A stretch of 64,000 bases of DNA from assembly GCA_022747635.1 (NCBI GenBank), contig JAKTNV010000014.1, positions 5,966,001-6,030,000 of the forward strand, read 5' to 3'. The position numbers were made by a program, and so were the translations under genes. This DNA is from Hetaerina americana (taxonomy: Eukaryota; Arthropoda; Insecta; Odonata; Calopterygidae). Positions within the stretch are counted from its first letter, which is position 1, and every line of letters begins with the position of its first letter. The notes beneath the pieces are model-generated. The model did not search any database, had not been told where the DNA came from, and was given only the letters and a program-made list of their open reading frames with translations. This document shows, piece after piece, positions 12,865-21,324 of this stretch.

Positions 12865-12950
12865 TAGTCAAAATTAGTCTGGTGTGAAAGCACCCCCTGC
12901 CGCACACCTTAGCGGTGGCTTTCATCGTACTATGCAAATAAATAAATATC
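12865..12950 (+). mobile_element. LINE-A 3'-end fragment
   Basis: It matches the family ending: TTAGTCTGGTGTGAAAGCAC, then ACCCCCTGCCGCACACC and a degraded GGTGGCTTTC arm. The reverse-transcriptase part is absent. Confidence 0.85.
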
Positions 12951-12952
12951 CT

Positions 12953-13262
12953 AGGCTGGAAAAAACGGGTGGACATAAATGGTGTTAGCTCTAATATAGT
13001 AGAAGTCAGTCCAAGGGTTCCCCAGGGAAGTGTTTCTGGACCTACTTTATATCTTCTTTACTTTAGCCACATAAACAGACAATCTCTTTCATTATTGGGA
13101 TGGATGTCTCATTAGCGATGATATTGAAAAGCCCCATTATTAGCCCCATCGTAATTTGGCAGGAGAGATAATTTTCATAAAATTATTTATATTGAGTGTA
13201 GAACGGATTTCAAAAGCCTTTTTTCCCACGAACGATAGGGGATCAGAATACACACTCGTATT
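12953..13262 (+). mobile_element. Internally deleted LINE-A copy with reverse-transcriptase motif
   Basis: The plus-strand frame reads RVDINGVSSNIVEVSPRVPQGSVSGPTL in pieces. It contains VPQGSVSGPTLYLLYFSHIN, the conserved VPQGSVLGPLLFLLYINDL block of non-LTR reverse transcriptases. Soon after 13110 the sequence jumps to the C-terminal part of the same ORF (AGEIIFIK, then VERISKAFFPTN, and the cgaacgataggggatcag segment). Most of the palm, thumb and downstream region is missing, so this is a deletion derivative with stops. Confidence 0.85.
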
Positions 13263-13270
13263 CATTCATA

Positions 13271-13297
13271 CTACCTTGATCAAAATGTTCCCGGAAT
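13271..13297 (+). repeat. mariner left terminal inverted repeat
   Basis: It begins CTACCTTGATCAAAA and continues TGTTCCCGGAAT. It pairs with 14576-14602 at 25 of 27 positions. Transposase would bind here. Confidence 0.95.
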
Positions 13298-13475
13298 AAC
13301 CACCGTGTGGCGCTCCCATCGTTCCGATTTGAGTTCTGTTTTTTTTGTTAAATTGGTACATCTGTTGTTGATATTCCCTTTAAATCTTAGTGTCATAACT
13401 TGACATTTGCAAAAGTTACGTAGCCAAGAGTACATCTATCTCTGTGTGTGTTGGCGATTTTTTACAATTGCAGAA

Positions 13476-14549
13476 ATGGATTTAAATTTGCAACAACGAA
13501 CTTGTATTAAATTTTGCGTAAAAAACGGATTTAGTGGCGCACGGACGTTGGAAATGTTGGAAAAGTGTTTCGGCAACGATTCTCTAAAAAAAACGGTCGT
13601 TTACCAGTGGCACGAGCGGTTCAGAAGTGGTCGTGAGTCAATCGAAGATGATGAACGCAGTGGCAGACCATCGACATCGAAAGTCGGTGAAAAAATTGAT
13701 AAAGTAAAAGAAATGTTGGTCAATAACCGCAAATTAACCATCAGAGAAATAGCGGAGGACTTGAACATTGCCTATGGATCCGCCCAAGACATTGTGGTTA
13801 ATGATTTGGGTTTCCGTCGTGTAGCAGCAAAGTTGGTGCCAAAAGACCTCAATTTCATGCAAAAAAGAGACCGTGTTGACGTCGCAAAAGACATGATTTG
13901 CGAGGCTGAATCCGATCCCACATTCATCAAAAGGATCATTACTGGAGACGAGACGTGGGTTTATGAGTACGACACGCAATCCAGACATCAGGCAAGTGAA
14001 TGGCGTTCACCAAATGAGCCGAGACCAAAAAAACCACGTCGTTTTCAGTCAAAAAAGAAGGCAATGCTGACGGTTTTCATGGATTACAACGGTGTAGTGC
14101 ATCATGAATTTTTGCCAGAAGGCCAGACAGTAAACAAAGAGTATTATTTGGGCGTTATGAGACGTTTGCGTGAAGCAATTCGCCGAAAGAGACCAGAAAT
14201 GTGGGCAGAAAACTCGTGGATTTTGCACCATGATAACGCACCGTCGCACAGTGCTATCATTATTCGTAATTTTTTGACGAAAAATGCAACAAATACCATC
14301 CAACAGCCACCGAATTCACCTGATTTGGCTCCCTGTGACTTCTTTCTGTTCAATCGAGTTAAAAAACCATTACGGGGAACGCGTTTTAGCAGCCGAGAGG
14401 AAGTAATGGAAAAATCGCAGGAAGCACTGATGGACATACCGAAAACCGAATATAAAAAATGTTTCGAGGATTGGATCAAGCGCTGGCATAAGTGTGTTGC
14501 AGTCGATGGGGATTACTTTGAAGGGGACAATATAGATTTAGATGAATAA
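13476..14549 (+). CDS. mariner transposase, intact, D,D34D type
   Basis: The 357-residue protein is the cut-and-paste transposase of the surrounding element, which would bind its terminal repeats and insert it at TA. Mariner transposases are usually about 345-360 residues. The start was put at Met 13476 (MDLNLQQRTC), where family similarity begins; the frame stays open upstream to a Met at 13407, but those 23 extra residues look unlike the family. An N-terminal helix-turn-helix covers about residues 5-50, with the WHERF motif, then SGRPST (62-67) and a second helix-turn-helix near 86-110. LVPKDL (120-125) stands where the family has WVPHEL. The catalytic aspartates are D158 (GDETWV), D253 (HHDNAPSH) and D288 (SPDLAPCDFF), with exactly 34 residues between the last two. 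The C-terminal signature W-H-K-C...YFEGD is present. No stop or frameshift interrupts it. AATAAA overlaps the stop codon. The sequence is closest in style to the mariner group that gave rise to GVQW3/FLJ37770-like proteins. Confidence 0.96.
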   Translation: MDLNLQQRTCIKFCVKNGFSGARTLEMLEKCFGNDSLKKTVVYQWHERFRSGRESIEDDERSGRPSTSKVGEKIDKVKEMLVNNRKLTIREIAEDLNIAYGSAQDIVVNDLGFRRVAAKLVPKDLNFMQKRDRVDVAKDMICEAESDPTFIKRIITGDETWVYEYDTQSRHQASEWRSPNEPRPKKPRRFQSKKKAMLTVFMDYNGVVHHEFLPEGQTVNKEYYLGVMRRLREAIRRKRPEMWAENSWILHHDNAPSHSAIIIRNFLTKNATNTIQQPPNSPDLAPCDFFLFNRVKKPLRGTRFSSREEVMEKSQEALMDIPKTEYKKCFEDWIKRWHKCVAVDGDYFEGDNIDLDE

Positions 14550-14575
14550 ACTTGTATTTTTAATTTTCTGAATAA

Positions 14576-14602
14576 ATTCCGGGAAATTTTTGATCAAGGT
14601 AG
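14576..14602 (-). repeat. mariner right terminal inverted repeat
   Basis: It reads inward on the minus strand as CTACCTTGATCAAAAATTTC, then CCGGAAT. Two mismatches separate it from the left end over 27 bp. Confidence 0.95.
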
Positions 14603-14830
14603 TATTCCCTGAAAACCATCGCTAGGGTGTGTGGCAGGAGGTGGTTGCACACCGGACTATTTTTGACGCAAATACTATATATTATCTCCCACTAACGCGG
14701 TCGGATAACTTATCCTGATCCCTTACCGTTCGTGGGAAAAATAACTTCTTTAACTATCCATTCTACAGTTAATTTCTTCAATTTTATTTACAAGATCTCT
14801 CTTAACGTAATACGATGGAGCTAATAAAAC
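14603..14830 (-). mobile_element. LINE-A fragment interrupted by the mariner
   Basis: On the minus strand it reads VNKIEEINCRMDS, then FSHER and a degraded run to GVQPPPATHPSDGFQGI, the LINE-A C-terminus plus 3' terminus. Its 3' tail is split by the mariner: removing the element and one TA rejoins 'gggaatacta' to 'tgaatgaatac' on the left (minus-strand reading), which matches the family tail tattatgtagatg in a degraded form. Confidence 0.85.
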
Positions 14831-14857
14831 GTCGCAGAATAATATTATCCGACCACG

Positions 14858-14945
14858 ATAGGGGGGAAAAGTATTCTGCATCAAAAGTAATTTGATGTGT
14901 AATCACCCCGGCCACAAACTACTACGGTGGTTTGTAGGGTACCAT
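14858..14945 (+). mobile_element. LINE-A 3'-end fragment
   Basis: A plus-strand copy of the family ending: ATCAAAAGTAATTTGATGTG, then ATCACCCCGGCCACA and GGTGGTTTGTAGGGTACCAT. It stands head to head with the preceding minus-strand copy. Confidence 0.8.
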
Positions 14946-14964
14946 TAACTAATAATAGAAAATA

Positions 14965-15023
14965 ATTATTATTCAAGACTCCGAGGTTTAGTAAATATTA
15001 TTAATGCATAGACAGGTAAAAAA
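14965..15023. repeat. Direct repeat copy 2 (partner at 12808-12862)
   Basis: TATTCAAGACTCCGAGGTTT and AGTAAATATTATTAATGCAT match copy 1 with a few substitutions. Confidence 0.75.
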
Positions 15024-15540
15024 TATTCCGCATGATGTGTTGCACATCAATTATCGTGACTGACACGCCAGCTTGAATTGTGAATTATAGATTTAGCGCT
15101 TCATCGAACGAGTTAATAACTTATTTTCCCTCGTCTTGAATAAACTTCGACCGAATTCAATTTGATAATAATAAAAAGAACTCGATATGCCTTGTAAGGG
15201 CTTCATTGATATTTACAATGAGGTCAATTCCATTCATCAATCACGCCCAATTACCTTCCACCACTCGTGACCAATTTGGAAAGTCTTTGAGAATTATAAT
15301 TCACACTTTAATAGTTATAATATAAAGTAAATTATACATTTAAATGTAAAATTCTACATTTTGGATTCAACTTTGTGAAGTCACATCACAATACAATGAT
15401 TTAGACTTTGCAAATTCCTAATAATTCCAATTTTTACTATTTGGTACAGATCACCAGGTTTCAACGCACAGGCAACTTTTTCGGGAATATTAATTTCGTC
15501 AGAAGACTAAGTGGCATATATGTAATCTTCGGGGCTAAAA
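15024..15540. other. Anonymous A/T-rich DNA
   Basis: Nothing recognisable. Confidence 0.45.
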
Positions 15541-15852
15541 AGGGGATCGGGATTGGTGCGGTGGCTATCGTACTGGCTTACCAGAGGACCCGGGTTCAAA
15601 TCCCGGCGGTTTTGAATATTTTTCAGAGATATGTCAATCCCTACTAATACCCTAAGGTGCTTTGTGGAAAACACTTTGAGTAAGTACGCCGTCCGTCGGA
15701 TTGGACGTTAAGCTCGGACCCCTTGGCGTCTTTGGTTAAGAGTAGGCTAATGCCGACGCCAGGTTTCTCTCCACCCTTCATTCTTTCCTGTCCATCCCCT
15801 ATGGCGCAAATGACCTCAGCTGTCGGTTGCCTCCCCTAAATACTACTACTAC
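15541..15852 (+). repeat. SINE-1, tRNA-derived, near full length
   Basis: The roughly 310-bp unit has a tRNA-like head with an A-box-like TGGTGCGGTGGCTATCG and a consensus B box GGTTCAAATCC, the internal promoter of RNA polymerase III. The body contains CGCCGTCCGTCGGAT and GACGTTAAGC, then GCTAATGCCGACGCC and ATGACCTCAGCTGTCGG. It ends in a (CTA)n tail. CGGGGCTAAAA just before the unit (15530-15540) and CGGGGCAAAAT just after it (from 15854) look like a target-site duplication. The same unit recurs at 41731. Confidence 0.92.
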
Positions 15853-15855
15853 TCG

Positions 15856-16790
15856 GGGCAAAATATAACTTGAAGAACAGTATACACATATTTAACTTAG
15901 ATGCAAAGTTAACTTAGACACGCGGAAAAGAACACTCACACAGTCGCTGATCAGGCGGTGGCCTTTCAACAACCCCAAAGGAAGAAAACTGCAACTTGGA
16001 AAAAAGGAAAGTGTTCAGGGAATGGAGAAGAAGAAGTGGAAACGGTAGGGGAAGGGAAAGAATTCAGTAAAATTTGATAAAAAAGGAGAAACATCGTGGG
16101 AAGCAGAATGCATACAAACATTTCCACAACCATTGGTGGAAACGTTAAGCAGCGAGAGCAGAGTGCATACTGGAAACATTGCTGTGCCATAACAGTGATA
16201 GTCGTCCTCTAAGAATAATCAAACAGCATTGAGTGAGGACGCGGGAGTTGGCACATACTTGGCTGCCAAGGGATTTTGAATCGCCCCAACTAAACCACGC
16301 AAACTAATAACAAACGACCACAATTCTGACCACACCTCACCTCATCGAGATCTCTCCCGTTATCACGCTCTTCCCCCCTCTCACCTTGAGCTCGAGAAAA
16401 TCATCCTCCACTCGACGAAAGCGAAATGGCCGAGGAAACGGAAAATATTTCTGTGCATGTTCTTCTTAATCCGTGCCTGTTTTAATTGTGCCTTCAATTT
16501 TACTTTGTGCGCGTACGTATGAGTTTGTGCTTGTATACACACACAAACGTACCAACATATACACACAATAAGGAACTGATTGCGCAGAACAATGAAGATA
16601 GGTCTGGTATAAATTGCCACAGCTGCTGGCGAGAGTGATAGTCACGGAATTGGGGGTAGTACCGCAATGTGGCAGGAAATGGGAAATAAAAGCATTATTC
16701 TCTTCCTAGATGATTCAACCCAGCATTCAATAAGAAGAATGGGGGGTTACAGTAAACTTCACCAAACTTAGGATTGAAACACCGATTATA
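15856..16790. other. Anonymous DNA
   Basis: No gene was recognised. A short CA-rich tract lies near 16538-16565. Confidence 0.45.
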
Positions 16791-16860
16791 TAAACTTTCC
16801 TTGCATCTATATCCATGTGAATGAATGTGTGTCTGTGCGTGTGTATATATACATATTTAT
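16791..16860 (+). repeat. Microsatellite-linked repeat
   Basis: CTTGCATCTATATCCATGTG, then AATGAATG, leads into a (GT/AT)-rich run. It is a diverged copy of the unit seen at 17215 and 58890. Confidence 0.6.
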
Positions 16861-16861
16861 A

Positions 16862-17080
16862 CGGGATGTTGAAGACTGCAACAGAGGGGAGAATGTTAGG
16901 CAAACGAGGAAAGGGCAGGAACAGCATAGGGATGTTGGACGGGATGAAGGGAGGAAGACCTCAGACATGAAGAGGGACCTGATGTTGACTAGGTTGCTGG
17001 ATTGTGTATTGCTAGGAGTCACGAAATATTTATTTGGCAGTTGTGTCCATCCAAAAACCTTCCTTAACCGGTAGATTACC
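16862..17080 (+). mobile_element. LINE-B 3'-end fragment
   Basis: The frame GKRGKGRNSIGMLDGMKGGR matches LINE-B ORF ends (family GKRGRGR..IGMLDGLKEGRKYAELK). GTGTCCATCCAAAAACCTTC and CCGGTAGATTACC follow, as in the copies at 5.2 and 54.8 kb. The copy begins directly after the microsatellite at 16860. Confidence 0.78.
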
Positions 17081-17192
17081 TAATAATAAATACATTTTAT
17101 ACACACATTTATTCATATGGATATAGAGAAATATTTTTTCAATTGTAATCGGCTCGATTCCGCATTCCCTACCTCTCTGGTGTTCGGCCTTT

Positions 17193-17316
17193 ATGTGCGT
17201 TCCTATGCCTTTTCCTTACACCTATTTCCATGTGAATCAGTATACTATATGTTCTCCATATGGCTGGTTTTCGTGTTTCAATATAAGTATGCGTGTGTGT
17301 GTATATATATATATAT

Positions 17317-17389
<73 letters not shown>

Positions 17390-17392
17390 CGG
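17193..17392 (+). repeat. Microsatellite-linked repeat with (GT)n/(AT)n array
   Basis: A dispersed unit (17193-17265: TGCGTTCCTATGCCTTTTCC ... ATTTCCATGTGAATCAGTAT) precedes an array at about 17292-17392 of GT, AT and AC runs. Frames through the array are only dipeptide repeats and are not genes. Confidence 0.85.
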
Positions 17393-17400
17393 GTAACTTA

Positions 17401-17985
17401 TGGTATCTATTTTATTTTCAGCAGAAATTCATTTGGTAATACGCATTGGCCATACAGAACTGGTTCCTAGATTGCATGGCATTTCTATGATAATACCGTA
17501 AACTAATTATGTGTGTATACATGGTGAACGCGTACATAATACTATACCTAACGTTTTTAGCTTTCTAAAACCAACTACCCAACAAGCACCTGGCAACACA
17601 GTTAGGCTAGAATATTACGCGTGGAATCAGCGTTAAGTTTGACTGGATAAGCAATCGCCCCTACTCCCTGCTGTTCTTTTTTAACGATTCATCGTCACTA
17701 ATATTCTCAACATCCTCCCTTATGTGACGAAAGCCAAAGGTTTTATAAGTCACTTACCACGATTAATGGACACGATCTGACGATTCAAACCATTCGGTGC
17801 GAGGGGGAAATTTAAAGGGAAAAAAACGAGCTAAAATAAAACAAGCACGGCGCATACCGCGCATCGGACGTGCACACTAGGGATGGTCTTTCTCCATTGG
17901 GATACTGCGCTACATCGCACCCCCCAGGAGGCACATATGCATAACGGGGCGGTGGAGAGAGGAAGCTGCAATGATTTGGTTCGAT
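17401..17985. other. Anonymous DNA
   Basis: Nothing recognisable. Confidence 0.45.
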
Positions 17986-18255
17986 TATCTCAAACACCCA
18001 TCCCCCCAACCCCATCTCGGTCCGCCTAACCACCACACCCCCTGCCGTTCACCGCACGGACTCCCGAGCCCTCTCCACCCTCCAACCCCACGACCGGCAG
18101 CGGCCGCGCGTGTGCGAGGGGAGCGCCGCGCGTTTCACCTGTTTATGCATGTCGTCAATTTGTTAAGGCCTCGCTAACGGGCGCGGTGCTCCCTCCCGCC
18201 GCCCTCATCCTCCCCCATGGCTCCCTACTCCCTTCCCTCCAACCTCCCTCCTCTC
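17986..18255. other. C/T-rich, CpG-containing patch
   Basis: Pyrimidine-rich on the plus strand, with CpG and a GCGGCCGCGCG core near 18100-18110. No domain was seen in the frames. A regulatory role is possible but unsupported. Confidence 0.25.
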
Positions 18256-19047
18256 CCTTCTTGATGCACGAGGGTTCAAACCCCCGGGGGAACACGCTGT
18301 TTTGCTCCTGGTAGAGGGGTTACAGGGGAAGAGAATGGTCGGTGACGTAAGTAATCGTACCGCTCCTTTAGAGAAACCCAATGGAAATGGTTCTCATATT
18401 TCGTCGTACCTTAAATAGTGAACGACCGCGAACGACAAATCGTATTCACTTAGTTTTGGTTAGATTAACTGTAAGATAATACTAGAAATCACATAATAGA
18501 AGTAGCAGTGAACTTTTGAAATCCACCATTTTACGTAACGAGATGAATATAAAGCTACTCTCAATTATGGCTAGCAATCAAAACCTAATGTATCAGTCTT
18601 GTCTAGCCAAACCGGATACCGGTTTCTGAGACGACGGTTAATAAATACTTAAACTATGATGGGAAAATGAGGACGGTGCCCCAAGGAGAACACGCAGTCA
18701 ATTAACCTACATATTTATAACCTTGATAATAAATTAAAAAGAAAAGTTTGATAAAAATTTCTAATTGTTCCCTCTCACTCACGTTATCCTAGACCTTAGG
18801 GAAAGTACAGTTTACACCCCGTATTCTTTTGAAAGTGAAGCGTGCATTCAACACGTGTATTCTGACTTTACAACATGATACAATAGTATTATACTCAAAA
18901 ATATTAGACAAAAGTTTCTCAAATTATTAACAAAATATTTCTTGAAAATCTTTCTCGATTTTTAATGAAAGCGGACTGAAGTTGGAAACAGTTGCATTTC
19001 CGAGATTGCATTTTTCGATATCCAAATGATAACATTTTCCATGCATT

Positions 19048-19049
<2 letters not shown>
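18256..19049. other. Anonymous A/T-rich DNA
   Basis: Nothing recognisable. Confidence 0.45.

Positions 19050-19107
<58 letters not shown>
19050..19107. repeat. (AT)n microsatellite ending in (AC)n
   Basis: A continuous AT run ending in ACACACAC. Confidence 0.95.
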
Positions 19108-20623
19108 GCTAATCTATTTCACAGATCCTTAAATGCCGCCCCCATATCATGCAAATAATCATTGATAAATAAACACATAACGTAAATACAGTATGGAATA
19201 TGTGCAATTAATATTAAGTGAACGTACTTTGAATTTGATCTCACATTAACTCGCAATTCGCCGATGAAAATAATTAAATCTTTTTGTACGTAAAATAATG
19301 ACGCAGAGAAAGATTTAATGTAGAACAAAATTAGTGACCACAATTAACCCATTAAAATTATTAGTCACTAAAATATCAACCTTGCATTATTTCTGTTTCC
19401 ATTTCGAAACAAAATCTTCAATTCGAAGACGAAAGGAATTAATTTACGTCACTAGCCACGGAAGACGGAGTAATCAATTTATAACATTACTCTAGCAATG
19501 AATAGAGACAATAATTACAATCATTCGGCCGGCGGCGACACTAAAAAATACGTATGAGATAAAATTAAATTTTGATATTTCAACGAATTAAAAATTCTGT
19601 AACGGCAATCACAGGTAATCATTCAGTGCATAATCATAATTATGCAAGGTCCAGAATTTGTTAATATCTTTAAAATACACAACTCAGGGATACACTTGCG
19701 TTTTAGAGGCAGGTGTAATTTTACCACAAGGAGAAGTGATTTTCAGTAACGCTACGACACAGATTTGGAGAATCCTGCGAAATTAATATTTACGGCTATT
19801 TCAGACTTCCTGGCGACTATTATTAAGCCTAAGCAAACAAGTAAAAACCGATGTGGCTATTAGAAAATTTGTTAGGACTGGAGGTTTCATTACAATGATG
19901 AAATTCATTTATTAATTAAAAACTTAGGAATAGATTCCTTCGAATATCCTTTTTTCATACATTTCAATAGCAAATAAAAACCTTGAATAGGTATCGGTAA
20001 AACTGTGAGGAATAATGCGTGTTATAAAAGACAAAACGTAATTAGAAAATTCTGGACTAAGCTTTAAAAATTCTGGATTCTTTCGTTTTTACAATGCACT
20101 GTAAAATGCTATGTAGTCAGGAGTACGGAGCAACAGGAAAGGGTCAGAAAAAGAATGTTCTCCAGCATACATTCACCATCAATATCAACAAGTTTCCTTC
20201 CTACCGTGCGCATCAGCTCAGATGTTTTTATGACAGCGAAATAAGTGAGGGACGGCGCGCGATGCATTTACGATGTAACACGTTCATTTAGCACAAGAAT
20301 TCTTTACACTTGTGAAGAGCATCGGAGCTTCTCTTCTCGGCATGAAAATGAGACTTTTAAAGCGCGGGTTTCTTGATGCGTACCAGATGTTATTTGAACA
20401 GCTTTCTTTCATTGTGCGCGGTCGCCAAGTCAGAAAGCGGCACGCTATGAGGAAAGGCGGCACAGCATGCGCAAAGGGATTGTTCTTGTAGCTCCATTTA
20501 TGATCGAGAGGACGTTTTATGAGCACGATATTGACGCGGGGTAAAAGACTGAAAACGGTTTTCAAATCTTGTTCGATGAAGCGTAATTCCTTTTACTGAA
20601 TTGTCATCTGTAATAAAGGACGC

Positions 20624-20626
<3 letters not shown>
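19108..20626. other. Anonymous A/T-rich DNA
   Basis: Nothing recognisable. Confidence 0.45.
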
Positions 20627-20688
<62 letters not shown>

Positions 20689-20811
20689 TATATATATATA
20701 TATATATATATAGATAGATATAGATATATATATATATATATATATATAGATATAGATATATATATAGATATATATATATATATAGATATATATATATATA
20801 TACACACACAT
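20627..20811. repeat. Compound (AT)n/(GATA)n-like microsatellite
   Basis: About 185 bp of AT repeats with scattered G, giving interspersed 'tagatata' units, and ending in CACACACA. It is the longest array in the window. Confidence 0.97.
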
Positions 20812-21268
20812 TCATATTTATTTATTCCTCGTATTCTGAAGAAGTTGGCAGGGACCCCCGAAATATATGTCTTGACCGAGTGTTATAATGTTTAACAATC
20901 TTTTTATTATTTTTACAATTGGTTCTCTATATATGCCTGTGGATACATGCATGTCTGTGGTTACATATATATATGTATTTTTTCATATGTCAGGATTCTC
21001 GAGGGCTTCGAAAACTGCGATGAGAACATCAACCTTCCATCTTCTGAGCTTATTTACTGCCGGGTTCCGCTTACCAGAGAGACTATTGTCAACAGCTGTG
21101 AGATGAACCAACATGAAACCTATATTATAGGGACTTATTAGTGCATTGAGCAATTATCTACACCCAAATTACTTTTAAAATGAAATATATAGATCAGTGT
21201 TGATGCTATAGCAATCATCATCAGTTTATTTCGCTTGTGTGCCTCTAATTGAATATTTGGTTTAATCT

Positions 21269-21270
<2 letters not shown>
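20812..21270. other. Array flank with a retroelement-like motif, then anonymous DNA
   Basis: TCTGAAGAAGTTGGCAGGGA followed by CCCCCGAAATATATGTC resembles a motif also seen after the array at 63.3 kb (GATGGCGGCCTTACCGTCGAAACG). Nothing else was recognised. Confidence 0.35.
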
Positions 21271-21318
<48 letters not shown>

Positions 21319-21324
21319 TATATA
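21271..21324. repeat. (AT)n microsatellite
   Basis: A run of AT dinucleotides with a single C interruption. Confidence 0.95.

Larger units (their letters stand above)
13271..14602 (+). mobile_element. Complete mariner-family DNA transposon
   Basis: The element is 1332 bp. Its ends are inverted repeats: CTACCTTGATCAAAA at 13271 and the same sequence in reverse at 14588-14602. The match continues to about 27 bp with two mismatches. A TA dinucleotide directly flanks each side (13269-13270 and 14603-14604), the standard mariner target-site duplication. It carries one uninterrupted transposase gene. The intact frame and near-matching ends point to a recent insertion. Both flanks are LINE-A DNA: it inserted in the 3' tail of the minus-strand copy at 14603-14830. 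Confidence 0.97.

Noticed and set aside
15541..15615. Possible tRNA gene
   Set aside because: A- and B-box-like sequences are present, but a repeat body follows and the same unit recurs at 41.7 kb, so it is a SINE head.
20498..20815. Long frames of repeated Y-I residues on both strands
   Set aside because: They are translations of the (AT)n array, not genes. The same holds at 8.9, 17.3, 19.1, 21.3, 26.2, 58.7, 59.0, 63.2 and 63.5 kb.
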